A stretch of DNA of 6,904 nucleotides. Origin: JBFFXF01 sp041569895. Its GTDB lineage: Bacteria > Planctomycetota > UBA8108 > JACQVS01. The DNA is taken from contig JBFFXF010000345.1 of assembly GCA_041569895.1 (NCBI GenBank), positions 1-6,904 of the forward strand. The letters run 5' to 3'. Shown piece by piece: positions 6,866 through 6,904 of the stretch (its first letter is position 1; each line of letters begins with the position of its first letter). The notes under the pieces are model-generated. The model had not been told where the DNA came from, did not search any database, and saw nothing but the letters and a program-made list of their open reading frames with translations. A program made the position numbers and the translations under genes.

Positions 6866-6904
6866 CTCCGGGCGCGCGCCGTCCGAGCCTCCCGCTCGAA
6901 CGGC

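Overview
This GC-rich window has the look of a free-living, Gram-negative-type bacterium. It carries a type IV pilus / type II secretion style minor-pilin cluster and very long spurious antisense reading frames, as GC-rich codon usage produces. Minor pilins with aspartate-rich loops next to a large PilX-like protein remind me of Acidobacteriota or deltaproteobacterial genomes. That is an impression from family resemblance, not a taxonomic call.

The left half (about 1-3108) is one minus-strand cluster, read from right to left. It starts with a PilW-like prepilin (3108-2425), followed by a second small prepilin (2380-1856), a large PilX-like pilus assembly protein (1748-294), and a GTG-started membrane protein (263 to beyond the left edge). 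The last gene is easy to miss because it is cut by the window end and lacks an ATG. It begins with three in-frame 15-bp repeats. A sigma-54-like -24/-12 element at 3212-3227 is the best candidate promoter for the cluster. Two prepilins carry the glycine / +5 glutamate processing signal and each has an acidic, possibly calcium-binding loop. The PilX-like protein lacks the +5 glutamate, as pilus-tip subunits can.

A 468-bp divergent intergenic region (3109-3576) separates this cluster from a plus-strand pair. It holds the candidate promoters, a seven-T tract and a perfect 13-bp tandem duplication just upstream of the next gene's ribosome binding site.

The right half (3577-6668) is a tight two-gene operon. 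The first gene is a thiamine-diphosphate enzyme of the acetolactate synthase family. The second is an aldehyde dehydrogenase that starts two bases after the first gene's stop codon. Sequence features place the first protein closer to FAD-independent catabolic acetolactate synthase than to the biosynthetic enzyme. No regulatory subunit (ilvN/ilvH) or acetolactate decarboxylase gene is present. The pair may therefore run a linked reaction in which an aldehyde is made or consumed and then oxidised; this is inference.

The right end (6669-6904) has no convincing gene. It holds three adjoining short-repeat zones: CCGTGR units, then CCGAK units containing a strong hairpin, then CTCTGAY units. The two operons have no evident functional link. 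No RNA gene, mobile element or CRISPR array was seen.
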